Assembly (NCBI RefSeq): GCF_014205845.1
Contig: NZ_JACHCR010000002.1
Coordinates: 393,078 to 457,077, forward strand
Direction: 5' to 3'
Length of the DNA stretch: 64,000 nucleotides
Source of the DNA: Mucilaginibacter cryoferens
Lineage (GTDB): Bacteria; Bacteroidota; Bacteroidia; Sphingobacteriales; Sphingobacteriaceae
Shown in pieces: positions 37,210-46,621 of this stretch. The notes under the pieces were generated by a model, which searched no databases, had not been told where the DNA came from, and was given only the letters and a program-made list of their open reading frames with translations. Both the position numbers and the translations under genes were made by a program. Position 1 is the stretch's first letter. Each line of letters opens with the position of its first letter.

Positions 37210-38129
37210 GCTATGGTATTAATAGGGTAACCCAGGTTAGTACTGTTTTTAGAGTGGGTAAAGTTCCACCAAACTGCTTTAAAAAGCATAGGTATAAAAT
37301 TGTAATTTTTGTTTTTGATGTATAATAGCACATTACGCGGTACCACCATTAGCAAAAAGTATAGATAAAAAAACAACTTCTTAAAAGGCGGCGCGTTGCG
37401 GCGGGTAAAAAGAATGCGGTTACGGTTCATGAAATACTCTTTCAGTTTACTTTTTTTACCTACCGATACAGATTCTTTGTGATAGATCAAGGCATCGGTA
37501 TTTACCCATGCTTTGTAACCTGCCCTTAAGATCATCTCGCACCAATCAACTTCTTCATAATATAGAAAGAAGTTTTCGGCCATTAAACCGGCTTTGTCAA
37601 TAGCTTCTTTTTTTATCATTATGGCTGCCCCATGGCAATAGGCGGTAGGCCCTGTAATGTTATTAAACTGCCCGTTGTCATGCTGTTTTAATCCAATGCA
37701 ACTGTTGCGGCAGGTGTAATAATTCATAGGAGTATAACCGGCATATTGAATGAGTTGCTTATCGCTATAATATTTTATCATGGGCGATATCATGCCCACA
37801 TTTTCATTTGTATTTAACACGGTTACCAGTTTTTCTATTAGTCCGACGGTAAATTCGGTATCATTATTTACCAAAAAAAGGTAGTCGCCGGTTGCCTCTT
37901 TAATGCCCATGTTATTACCTCCGGCAAACCCCAGGTTTAATTCGGATCGGATAAATTTAATGCCTGGATATTTTATCAACCACCCTGGTACAGGGTTTAC
38001 ACTACTGGCATTATCAACCACAATTATTTCGAGGTTGGTATAGGTATTTGTTTGCTCTATTGACAACAGCAGCTCTTCGGTTACAACGGGCTGGTTAAAA
38101 TTTACGGTGACAATAGAAACTTTTTTCAT
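37206..38129 (-). CDS. Glycosyltransferase family 2 (rhamnosyltransferase-like)
   Basis: 307 residues. GT-A domain with VSIVTVNFNQPVVTEELL at the N-terminus, GFAGGNNMGI and FLVNNDTEF (DxD-type motif at about residue 95), and the FLYYEEVDWCEMILRAGYKAW acceptor region shared with WbbL-like rhamnosyltransferases. A single hydrophobic stretch near 255-275. Coupled to the next GT2 by an ATGA overlap. The transferred sugar is not certain. Confidence 0.88.
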   Translation of the reverse strand: MKKVSIVTVNFNQPVVTEELLLSIEQTNTYTNLEIIVVDNASSVNPVPGWLIKYPGIKFIRSELNLGFAGGNNMGIKEATGDYLFLVNNDTEFTVGLIEKLVTVLNTNENVGMISPMIKYYSDKQLIQYAGYTPMNYYTCRNSCIGLKQHDNGQFNNITGPTAYCHGAAIMIKKEAIDKAGLMAENFFLYYEEVDWCEMILRAGYKAWVNTDALIYHKESVSVGKKSKLKEYFMNRNRILFTRRNAPPFKKLFFYLYFLLMVVPRNVLLYIKNKNYNFIPMLFKAVWWNFTHSKNSTNLGYPINTIA

Positions 38130-38219
38130 CTACGGATATATTGTTGATGGTGTTGGTTTTACAAATTTATATTACTAAATGTTAAGCACGCGCACCAATA
38201 GGTGAACTGAATAACATCA

Positions 38220-39356
38220 TTATTGAGCGATTTTTTGAAACCTCTTTTTTATTGTCAAAAACGGCCTCTCGTAACCATAATAAGATGCAGATGCCAAGGT
38301 AATTGTACCCGCAATTGTGGCTCCATAAATGATTATATTTTCGGTAATGAGGCTTGCTTGTATTAAATACCTTTGAACAAGGTACAACACCCCCAATAAA
38401 ACAAATTTGTGCAGCAGGTATATGCCGTAAGAAATTTGCCCTATATAATTAAGGTATTTATGTTTAAGTGAAAATATGGCTGTTTCTTCGTCACAGAGAT
38501 TAACAATAAGTAACGATGCCAGCAATGCGATCAAAATATCGCCGTGGTGAATCTCGTAACGCAGATAAACTACCAGGTATATTAAAAAAACAAACAACAA
38601 TATAAATTGATTGCTTTTGCGGAACAATGAGTTAAATACCTTTTGAAATTTAAATTGAAACTCCATGTGTTTTTTGTTGAAATATAAAACCGCGACAACC
38701 GCGCCTATCATCATATTATCAAACCGCGAGTAATACATTACCTGGTGCAGGGCCTGATACATGGGATGCTGGCGCACCAGGTAGTCGATTGTAAACTGCA
38801 AACTCCAGATAAATATGATAAAGGCTATCAAAGCATAAAAAATATGCTCCAGTTTTTTTATTCTGAAGAAATGGGGGTGAAATATGTAAAACTGCTCTTC
38901 GGTACCTATAGACCATATAGGATCAAAAATGGCTGGAAGCATTTGCAGGCAAAACGCCAGGTTGGGTAAAAATAATACAGACAGCAAAAATGCCCGCAGA
39001 GAGCCTCCAAAAAAAGAGAAACCAACAATAACCACCAGGAAATATAAGGGCCAGATGCGTAAAAGCCTTCGCATGTAAAAGCTTTTGAAGTTGATTGCTG
39101 TAAAATTTCGTTTTTCTTCCAACAGGAGGTAGGTAATTAAAAATCCGCTTAGCGAAAAAAATATAGTAACGCCAGCTCTGCCAAAGTTTGAAAGGTTAAG
39201 TCCGGGAACGCGGCGTACATTAAAAATGATTTTGTGCAGTTCAATATGAGATACTACCACCATAAGGGCTGCCAATGCCCTCACACCGTTTAAATTGGGG
39301 AAGAAAACTTTAGCCTTATTTTTTTTTACTACCTCACTATTTGATGTGCTTAACAT
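38220..39356 (-). CDS. Acyltransferase family 3 (OafA-like)
   Basis: 378 residues with about ten membrane helices. It opens with the family hallmark NLNGVRALAALMVVVSHIELH, whose His is required in related O-acetyltransferases, then FGRAGVTIFFSLSGFLI and FYMRRLLRIWPLY. Such enzymes acylate sugars at the inner membrane, often with acetyl or succinyl groups. Here it sits between two GT2 genes and the A-T-TE gene, so it may modify the exopolysaccharide, or transfer an unusual acyl group supplied by the A-T-TE enzyme (speculative). Confidence 0.88.
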   Translation of the reverse strand: MLSTSNSEVVKKNKAKVFFPNLNGVRALAALMVVVSHIELHKIIFNVRRVPGLNLSNFGRAGVTIFFSLSGFLITYLLLEEKRNFTAINFKSFYMRRLLRIWPLYFLVVIVGFSFFGGSLRAFLLSVLFLPNLAFCLQMLPAIFDPIWSIGTEEQFYIFHPHFFRIKKLEHIFYALIAFIIFIWSLQFTIDYLVRQHPMYQALHQVMYYSRFDNMMIGAVVAVLYFNKKHMEFQFKFQKVFNSLFRKSNQFILLFVFLIYLVVYLRYEIHHGDILIALLASLLIVNLCDEETAIFSLKHKYLNYIGQISYGIYLLHKFVLLGVLYLVQRYLIQASLITENIIIYGATIAGTITLASASYYGYERPFLTIKKRFQKIAQ

Positions 39357-39416
39357 TGGTATTCATTTTTAGCATTGTTATGCGCATTGGTTAATCTCTA
39401 TATTGATGCGGGTGAA

Positions 39417-42074
39417 TTAGCTTTGTGATACCTTATCTAAACACTGCTGTAGTACAACAGCAAATTCTTTATCATTTGGTGGTGCAAATATGGTATTGTG
39501 CTCACCAGGGATTTCGTGCACATTAACACCTTTTACGGCAAATGGCTTCCATCCCAAAAAGCTAAAGTCGGCCATATAAAAAGTGCGTTTTTTTGCACGG
39601 AATAACTCGATAGCGATGTTTACGGGCTTTAAAACGTAATTGCGTAATGCTTTTTCGCTTGCTTCATCTATTTCGTTATCATAAGCAAAAAAGCCTTCCT
39701 TTTTTTCATCCTTGCCCGGGAATACCTTCCACATAAATTTAATGAGTTTACGTTTCAATATCAAACTCTTGTATTCAATAGTACGTTTAGGATCTTCGGC
39801 AAGCAACACAAATGTATGGCCTAATTGCTTTATGGTTAGTAAGGTTTTATTAACGACCTTTTTTAAAGCCGGATCATTAATGGTAGATATATCGGCATAC
39901 GTATCAAACATAGCCAGCATCTTAACATCTTTGCCTGCCGCTATCATTTGGTTAGCCATTTCATAGGCTATTATACCTCCTAAAGAATACCCGGCAAGAG
40001 CATATGGTCCATCGGGGTTTTGGGCAACAATTTCGGCTATATAGTTGGCCGCAATTTCTTCCATTACATCCAATGGCTCATCAATTCCATTAAGTCCCTT
40101 TGCCTGCAAGCCGTACACAGGCTGATCGGCATCCATGTTCATGGCCAGGGCGTTAAATAATAACACATTTAAACCGGCACCATGTACAATATACAATGGC
40201 ATTTTGCTGCCGCTTGGCTTTATATGCACTAATGATTCCCAGGTAATGGAGGCCGGGTCTATATCTAACGTTGCCGCCAGTTTTTGGATGGTGGCATGTT
40301 TAAATAGGGTGGCAAGCGGCAGGCGTTTGCCTGTTTCTTTTTCAATGCGCGCCATTATCTTCACCGCAATTAACGAGCGGCCGCCCAGTTCAAAAAAGTT
40401 ATCAGTAATACTGATGCTTTTTATCTCCATGGTTTCCTGCCATATTTGGGCTACCAGTTTCTCATTAGCGGTACGCGGGGCAATAAACTCGCCGGTACGT
40501 TGTATGTTGCCGTAATCTGGTTTGGGTAATGCTTTGCGATCTATTTTGCCGTTAGGGGTGATGGGGATTGCCTCCATTAAAACAAAATCATCTGGCACCA
40601 TGTACTCTGGCAGCACATCAAGTAAACCTCGTTGCCATGTTTCAAACTGGGCTTTTAAATTGGTATCGGCAACTGTTTCATCAACAATAATGTATGCTAC
40701 AAGCCGTGGGTTGCCAGGAATGTCTTCGCGGGCTATTACAACGGCTTGTTTAATATTTACTTGTTTTAGCAGGTTCTGCTCAATTTCTTCCAGCTCGATG
40801 CGGTAGCCGCGTACTTTAACCTGGTGATCTATACGGCCAAGGCAAACTATTTCTCCATCTTCGCGAATTTTTCCTAAATCGCCGGTGCGGTACATTTTGC
40901 TACCGGATACACCCGAAAATATATCGTCGACAAAGCGTTCGTTGTTAAGTTCGGGCCGGTTTAAATAGCCTTTTGAGACGCCATCGCCGCCAATGTAAAT
41001 TTCGCCGATTGTGCCGTCGGTAAAGTTATTCAGTTTTTCATCCAGTATATAGATCTGGGTATTATCAATTGGCCTGCCGATGGTAATATCGGTATCGTGT
41101 TTAATTAGCTTTACAGTCGAATATACCGTAGTTTCTGTAGGTCCGTACACATTCCATAACTCCAAACTGCGTGCATTAAGCTTATTGACAAGGTCTTTAG
41201 GTAAAGCCTCGCCGCCGCAAAGTATTTTTAGAGGCAGTTTTTGTTCCCAGCCGGCTTCAAGCATTACACGCCATGTGTAGGGTGTTGCCTGCATTACCGT
41301 TATGTTTTGTGCAACGCACAGATCAAGTAAAGCCCTGCCATCTTTTGCGGTAATAGCATCGGTAACTATTAGTTTTGCACCAACTAACAGCGGTAAAAAT
41401 AACTCGAGACCGGCAATATCAAATGATATGGTAGTTACCGCCAATAAATTATCGGCAGGAGTAAGGCCCGGCTCTTTTTGCATGCTTAGCAAAAAGTTAA
41501 CCAGGCTATGGTGCTTTATCTGTACGCCCTTGGGTTTACCGGTTGAGCCCGAAGTAAATAGTATATAGGCCAGGTTATCACCTCCAACTATGGTTTCGGG
41601 GTTTTGGGCTGGGTAGTCATCAAATTTATCAAGGGCATCTTCAATTAACACTTCTTGCGCAACTGATGTGAAATGGCCTTTAAATTTTTCTGAGGTAAGT
41701 AAGATCTTGGCCGCAGAATCTTCCATCATAAATTCAACCCGGTCTTTTGGATACTCAGGATCGAGCGGAACGTATGCTGCACCGGTTTTAAGTATAGCCA
41801 AAAGGGAGATAACCATTTCTGGAGATCTATCAAGTGCCAGGCCAATAATATCGCCGGTTTTTATATGATAAGTAAGCAGATGGTGAGCCAATTTATTAGC
41901 GGCCTCGTTTACATCTTTGAAGGTTAAATGGCGATCTTCAAACACCAATGCTGTTTTGTCTGGAATTTCAAGTGCACATTGGGCAATCAGCTGGTGCAGT
42001 GCTTTATCTTTGGGATAATCAGCCACGGTATTGTTTAATAAACTTAAGCCTTCTGTTTTTTCGTGAGCATCCAT
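39417..42074 (-). CDS. NRPS-like A-T-TE enzyme without condensation domain
   Basis: 885 residues. Adenylation domain about 25-520 (FTSGSTGKPKG, YGPTET, TGDLGK, catalytic Lys in PNGKIDRKALP); carrier Ser567 in ELGGRSL (Arg in place of the usual His/Asp); thioesterase about 620-880 with GYSLGG (Ser697), LAMFDTYA and EHNTIF supplying Asp and His. Specificity residues D-I-L-Q-L-G-V-V-Y-K are again glycine-like. The whole protein parallels the A-T-TE part of the NRPS at 25158-29186, with long identical runs in the TE. Lacking a C domain, it may hydrolyse, dimerise or transfer an aminoacyl group. It sits between the OafA-like acyltransferase and GT2 genes of the glycan operon. Confidence 0.93.
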   Translation of the reverse strand: MDAHEKTEGLSLLNNTVADYPKDKALHQLIAQCALEIPDKTALVFEDRHLTFKDVNEAANKLAHHLLTYHIKTGDIIGLALDRSPEMVISLLAILKTGAAYVPLDPEYPKDRVEFMMEDSAAKILLTSEKFKGHFTSVAQEVLIEDALDKFDDYPAQNPETIVGGDNLAYILFTSGSTGKPKGVQIKHHSLVNFLLSMQKEPGLTPADNLLAVTTISFDIAGLELFLPLLVGAKLIVTDAITAKDGRALLDLCVAQNITVMQATPYTWRVMLEAGWEQKLPLKILCGGEALPKDLVNKLNARSLELWNVYGPTETTVYSTVKLIKHDTDITIGRPIDNTQIYILDEKLNNFTDGTIGEIYIGGDGVSKGYLNRPELNNERFVDDIFSGVSGSKMYRTGDLGKIREDGEIVCLGRIDHQVKVRGYRIELEEIEQNLLKQVNIKQAVVIAREDIPGNPRLVAYIIVDETVADTNLKAQFETWQRGLLDVLPEYMVPDDFVLMEAIPITPNGKIDRKALPKPDYGNIQRTGEFIAPRTANEKLVAQIWQETMEIKSISITDNFFELGGRSLIAVKIMARIEKETGKRLPLATLFKHATIQKLAATLDIDPASITWESLVHIKPSGSKMPLYIVHGAGLNVLLFNALAMNMDADQPVYGLQAKGLNGIDEPLDVMEEIAANYIAEIVAQNPDGPYALAGYSLGGIIAYEMANQMIAAGKDVKMLAMFDTYADISTINDPALKKVVNKTLLTIKQLGHTFVLLAEDPKRTIEYKSLILKRKLIKFMWKVFPGKDEKKEGFFAYDNEIDEASEKALRNYVLKPVNIAIELFRAKKRTFYMADFSFLGWKPFAVKGVNVHEIPGEHNTIFAPPNDKEFAVVLQQCLDKVSQS

Positions 42075-42175
42075 ATTGGAGTATCTTATAAAATCTTATT
42101 TTTAATAATAGGGGTATTTACCCAATTTACCTGCTAAAACGGAACATATTCGCCGTTAACTTTTTAACCTCTGTA

Positions 42176-43363
42176 CTAAACAGCGGTATGGTCGTGCGGG
42201 GTATGTATAAACTTTTTATTAGCTCCTTTTAGCTTAAATAATAGCAACAACATTGTAAAAAATATTAACGGAAGCTTAAGCGCAGCACTTAGTAGTTTAC
42301 CGTTAAAATACGCTGCGGGTATAGCAACAACAATACCAACGTAACAACATAATGTTGCAGTTAACCATAAATAGCACGACGGACCTATACCTGGTGTTAA
42401 AAACGATATCAGCAGCATAAAAGGCATAATTCCCAACATCAACACTCTTGGCAATATCGACATTTGATATATTTCATTAAAATAATCAAAATTCCCGTTC
42501 ATGAATAATTCTCCAAAACCGCTCACGCCATACTTGCGCAGCAAGTTAAACTGTGCCGATAACCATCTTTTACGTTGTTTTTTAAATACCTCGGGGTTGC
42601 TTACTTTTTCATCATACACCAGGGCGTTTTCGGCGTAAGCCACGCCAATTTTCTGGCGGGTAAGTATCAGGCCCATTTCTTTATCAAATCCGCCAACGGC
42701 ATCAATCTGGCCCATGGTGGTCTTAAACAGGTTGTATTCTAAGGCCATTCCCGAGCCGATAATAGCTGCCGAGAGGTTAAATACCCGTTGCGACTTCCTG
42801 AAAATGTGATTGTTAATCTCTTCGCTTATGGCATCAAGTACCGCAACATTAGTGTTAGTGTTTTTGGCTATCCGGTGGCCTTGTACTACCTTTTCGCCGG
42901 CCTGCAGATAATTGTTGATCTGGTATAAATAATCTGGTGCGGCTACATTGTCAATATCATATACAATGGCGGCGTCGAAGCCGGGCATCGTATTTTCAAT
43001 GGCTTTATTAAGTGCCTTCGATTTGGTACTGTTTTCAAAAAATACTTCTACAACCTGTAGTGGCATTTGTTTTAGTTTTACCAATGTTTCGGGCTTAAGC
43101 GAATCGGCTATAATACATACATGGAATTTGTCGGCAGGGTAATCGAGCGTTAAGGCGCTTGCCGCCGAATTTAATAAGATCTCATCTTCTTTATAAGCAC
43201 ATATATAAATTACAAATTTGCTTAAGCTGTTTGCAACAGGAGGGTATTTTATGGGAACTAATTTCCCCAATACCGAAAATATGAACAGGTACACGCAATA
43301 TATTCCCAGGTATATTAAAGCTGCCCACATTATTGCCGAAGCAATAAATTTGATGATCTCCAT
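42176..43363 (-). CDS. Membrane glycosyltransferase family 2, QxxRW type
   Basis: 395 residues. N-terminal helix (about 8-32), GT-A domain with FVIYICAYKEDEI, IVYDIDNVAAPDYL (DxD) and KQRKRWLSAQF (QxxRW), then C-terminal helices (about 300-385). Features are of the processive synthase group (hyaluronan, chitin and cellulose synthase-like). Could extend the repeat unit or make a polymer directly. Stands 102 bp ahead of the A-T-TE gene. Confidence 0.88.
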   Translation of the reverse strand: MEIIKFIASAIMWAALIYLGIYCVYLFIFSVLGKLVPIKYPPVANSLSKFVIYICAYKEDEILLNSAASALTLDYPADKFHVCIIADSLKPETLVKLKQMPLQVVEVFFENSTKSKALNKAIENTMPGFDAAIVYDIDNVAAPDYLYQINNYLQAGEKVVQGHRIAKNTNTNVAVLDAISEEINNHIFRKSQRVFNLSAAIIGSGMALEYNLFKTTMGQIDAVGGFDKEMGLILTRQKIGVAYAENALVYDEKVSNPEVFKKQRKRWLSAQFNLLRKYGVSGFGELFMNGNFDYFNEIYQMSILPRVLMLGIMPFMLLISFLTPGIGPSCYLWLTATLCCYVGIVVAIPAAYFNGKLLSAALKLPLIFFTMLLLLFKLKGANKKFIHTPHDHTAV

Positions 43364-43425
43364 GGTTTAGTATATTTTAATAACTTTTACTGTGTTTGTA
43401 TAGCTAAAGTTGCGTTATTATTAAA

Positions 43426-44637
43426 TTAACGCCCAGCCTTTAATTCTAAATTTAATGCCAAAAGTTTTTCAATTTCCAGTATCCGATGCTCCCACGTATT
43501 TTCAGCTGCAATGGCTAGTCTTTTTTGTTGCAATTGGGGTGTATCTTTCAGTGCTGTATTAATGGCCTCAGTAAATGCGGTAGGTGTGGCGCAGTAAGCA
43601 ACCGTATCGCCGGTAAATTCTTGCAGGTCCGAATTAAAATCGGTAGAAACAACTGGTTTCCCCGAACCAAGATATTCGAACAGTTTTAGGGGGAAAATGG
43701 AATTACTTACCTCATCTTTTTTAAACGGGATAATAGCTACATCAAACCCTTTTAAAACTGCAGGCATTTGCTCATAAGGCACTGCGCCCTTTACAAATGC
43801 ATTTGGCTCTTTAAATACCGGCATATCTACATAGTCAATATCAACAGGGCCAATAAACACGAAGCTCTTTTCGGGGTTTTGAACAAGCAGGTCATCAAGT
43901 AATTTATAATCTATCCGGCGTTCAATATTGCCAAAGTATCCTATTACCGGTTTATTAATGCCCGACAGGATATCAGCCACAGGTAATTGTGAATCGAGCG
44001 CTTTTTCACTGTGCGTAATATTAGCAGCATTAGGGATAAAGTGCGAGTTGCTGTTAAGCTTAAGCTTATTGTTCCGCAACTCTCTACTTGTGCAAATAAC
44101 CAGGTCTACACTTTTTACAACAATATCTTCGGATATCAAACCATGTTTGGTTTGATAAACCTCAACTAATGGATCTACACAATGATATACCGTTAACACC
44201 GGTTTTATAAGGTTATGAAAATTAGGGTAGGTGTAGTTGTAGGAGTTTATATAAATGTAATCCTTAATATTTAGTTGTTTAATCACCTTTTTCAATCGTG
44301 CGGCAACAATCAATTCATTTACTCTTACTGCTATACGGTATAACTTACCTTCGGGTAGCATGTTGATTGATGGTACCGGGGGAGAAATAACAATTTTTAA
44401 ATTAGGGATCTCTGTTTGGATGATGCTGTTAGCTGGTGAAAAGAAATGCGGTTTGCGGATCTTAAATTCGGGCGTGTCTTTAAATTTAATATAGTCTTTC
44501 CAGGTAAAAGGTCTGTCAATATAATACACATTATTATGCATAGCCAAATGTTTGGCCATGGTGTAGTTTGTTGATTCCAGCCGGCCATCAAACTGCATCT
44601 GCGAAAATATGATGATGTTGCGGTTCTTTAGCTCCAT
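43426..44637 (-). CDS. GT4-like glycosyltransferase (GT-B fold)
   Basis: 403 residues, similar in layout to TuaH/WcaI-type enzymes. N-terminal acceptor half (RNIIIFSQMQFDGRLEST, YHCVDPLVEVY), C-terminal nucleotide-sugar half opening with KPVIGYFGNIERRIDY and containing FPLKLFEYLGSGKPVVS, the ExxE-type donor-binding loop of GT4 enzymes. Soluble and probably membrane-associated. One base separates it from the flippase stop. Confidence 0.87.
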   Translation of the reverse strand: MELKNRNIIIFSQMQFDGRLESTNYTMAKHLAMHNNVYYIDRPFTWKDYIKFKDTPEFKIRKPHFFSPANSIIQTEIPNLKIVISPPVPSINMLPEGKLYRIAVRVNELIVAARLKKVIKQLNIKDYIYINSYNYTYPNFHNLIKPVLTVYHCVDPLVEVYQTKHGLISEDIVVKSVDLVICTSRELRNNKLKLNSNSHFIPNAANITHSEKALDSQLPVADILSGINKPVIGYFGNIERRIDYKLLDDLLVQNPEKSFVFIGPVDIDYVDMPVFKEPNAFVKGAVPYEQMPAVLKGFDVAIIPFKKDEVSNSIFPLKLFEYLGSGKPVVSTDFNSDLQEFTGDTVAYCATPTAFTEAINTALKDTPQLQQKRLAIAAENTWEHRILEIEKLLALNLELKAGR

Positions 44638-44638
44638 A

Positions 44639-45991
44639 TTAAATTTGGTCCGTATTCCTTTTTCTTATCTTGTTATAAAGCATCCCTAAAAGCTCCGTTA
44701 ACTCCAGGTATCCTAAGTAAAATATGTCTTTAATTGAAAAATCAAGATGTTTTTTAAGCGCCCAGTAACCAAATATGGCACCCGAAAAGAAAGTAAAGAT
44801 TGATGCGATGGCAACCCCGTACAGGCTATGGAAAATGTATATGCCGGCAAAATCAGCAGAAACATTTACAGCCAGCATAATAAATACCTTGATCATGTTT
44901 AATTGTGGTTTGCCTATAATATCAAGCGTGATTCCAAAAAATCTGTCTATCGGCAGCAACATTACAAAGCACATAAATATGCGGAAGATGTTGCCCGCAT
45001 CTGAGTGCTGGTAAGCACCGCCAAATAATAATCCAATAATTAAATCGGCGAGTAAAAAAGCGACTACTGCAACCGGTATAAGAGCAATGGTAAGCATGCC
45101 CGCATATTTTTTCATGATATAGGATACGTATTTCTTATCCTCGCGGTGCACTGCGGCCGACATTACGGGTAATGCCGTAGCTATAAAAGCCCTTAACGGG
45201 ATCTCGAAGATCTCCATTAACCTTTGAGGGATATAATAAACCCCTAACAAGCTATCGGCAAACATCATTTTGATGATAATAGTATCTGAACTTCGCAACA
45301 AGTACGAGCTGATCGATGTACCCACACTAAATTTGCCAAAATGTGCCAGCTCTTTAATAGAGGCCCAACTTTTACTACCGATGGTTTTAATTTTAGACCA
45401 TCCATTAAAAATGGTGACAATACTGCTGATAAGGTTGTTTAAGCAATAGCAATAAATGGCATTCTGAAAATTGGCCTGGTGCAAAATGATAAGTAACAGT
45501 ATAAATGCAAAAAAGCCACCCTGGTTAATGAGTTGTAGCAGAAATAGTTTATCAAATTTAACTTCTGCCTGTAGTATCCAGGTGGCTATGGCAGTTGGTA
45601 ACGAGCATAGGTAAATAACGCTAAACCATTTTAATATAATAAACATATTAATGCTGGTACCAAAATACAGGAAAAAGAAATAGGTAAGCAAATTACCCAC
45701 GCCAAATGTAAACACAATGGCCAGCCCGATATACCAGGCCGAGCCGGCTACATTTGCAGCCCTTTCCGGGCTGGTACCTGCATAATATTTTATAAGCGAT
45801 GTTTGCAAAAAACCTGTTCTGAAAGTATCTGCCAGGGTAAATATAACCAGGAAAAAAATGTAATCGCCAAAATCTGGTTTGCTTAAATGCCGGGCCATTA
45901 ACGCCAATATGGCCATGCCTAAAACAGGCATAATAGCGCTGCTTGCCAAAGAAAGAGTGTGCTTATTAATAAGTTTTTTTAAAAACCCCAT
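44639..45991 (-). CDS. wzx: Oligosaccharide flippase (Wzx-like)
   Basis: 450 residues with about 12 to 14 membrane helices, polysaccharide biosynthesis/MATE-like superfamily. It begins FLKKLINKHTLSLASSAIMPVLGMAILALMARHLSKPDFGDYIFF (only the start is quoted to locate it), with the PxxFGxY-type motif common to Wzx proteins. Moves undecaprenyl-linked repeat units across the inner membrane for Wzy polymerisation. Its presence defines a Wzx/Wzy-dependent pathway rather than an ABC-exported polymer. Confidence 0.9.
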   Translation of the reverse strand: MGFLKKLINKHTLSLASSAIMPVLGMAILALMARHLSKPDFGDYIFFLVIFTLADTFRTGFLQTSLIKYYAGTSPERAANVAGSAWYIGLAIVFTFGVGNLLTYFFFLYFGTSINMFIILKWFSVIYLCSLPTAIATWILQAEVKFDKLFLLQLINQGGFFAFILLLIILHQANFQNAIYCYCLNNLISSIVTIFNGWSKIKTIGSKSWASIKELAHFGKFSVGTSISSYLLRSSDTIIIKMMFADSLLGVYYIPQRLMEIFEIPLRAFIATALPVMSAAVHREDKKYVSYIMKKYAGMLTIALIPVAVVAFLLADLIIGLLFGGAYQHSDAGNIFRIFMCFVMLLPIDRFFGITLDIIGKPQLNMIKVFIMLAVNVSADFAGIYIFHSLYGVAIASIFTFFSGAIFGYWALKKHLDFSIKDIFYLGYLELTELLGMLYNKIRKRNTDQI

Positions 45992-46001
45992 GTTTGTTTT
46001 G

Positions 46002-46616
46002 TTAGGCTTTTTCCCAACTGTTTGTTGTGAAATTGTACTTTTTAATAACCCTTGCAGGGTTGCCTACAGCTACCGAATACTCGGGAATACTTTTGGTAAT
46101 TACGCTGCCTGCGCCAATAATGGCGTGCTTGCCAATGGTTACACCGGCGGTAACTACGCAGTTGGCGCCAATCCAAACGTTATCATTAATGGTGATTTGT
46201 TTGGTTACTACTTTTTGTACCCGAGGGGGAAGGGTTACATCTTCATAGCCGTGGTTTAAGCCGGATATTACTATGTTTTGGGCCAGCATCACATAATTGC
46301 CCATAGTAACGGGGCCGATAATTACGTTGCCGATACCAATGCCGCAGTTGTTGCCAATTATTACATCGCCTACGCCATTATTAATAGTAGCAAAATCTTC
46401 GATAATGCTTTTACTGCCCAGAGAAAACTTGTTGAAAGGAAATACATCAAGCCTGGCATTATATCTTACAATGGCACCCTTACCACGATGATGGTAAAAT
46501 GGGGTAACAAACCAACGTACCCAATGCCTTGGCCGCGATTCGCCGCCTGGTATCAGCATCCAATGCACAATTTTTTTTAACCTTGGGTTTGCTTTTATTT
46601 TATCTATTGCCGCCAT
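46002..46616 (-). CDS. Hexapeptide-repeat acetyltransferase
   Basis: 204 residues, left-handed beta-helix of the LbetaH family. Repeated [IV]-G-x-x-x-x units (IIGNNCGIGIGNVIIGP, NVWIGANCVVTAGVTIGKHAIIGAGSVIT) with His-containing loop SGLNHGY. Probably O-acetylates a repeat-unit sugar, using acetyl-CoA in the cytoplasm. 5 bases after the Wzy stop and 10 before the flippase. Confidence 0.9.
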   Translation of the reverse strand: MAAIDKIKANPRLKKIVHWMLIPGGESRPRHWVRWFVTPFYHHRGKGAIVRYNARLDVFPFNKFSLGSKSIIEDFATINNGVGDVIIGNNCGIGIGNVIIGPVTMGNYVMLAQNIVISGLNHGYEDVTLPPRVQKVVTKQITINDNVWIGANCVVTAGVTIGKHAIIGAGSVITKSIPEYSVAVGNPARVIKKYNFTTNSWEKA

Positions 46617-46621
46617 CTGCT

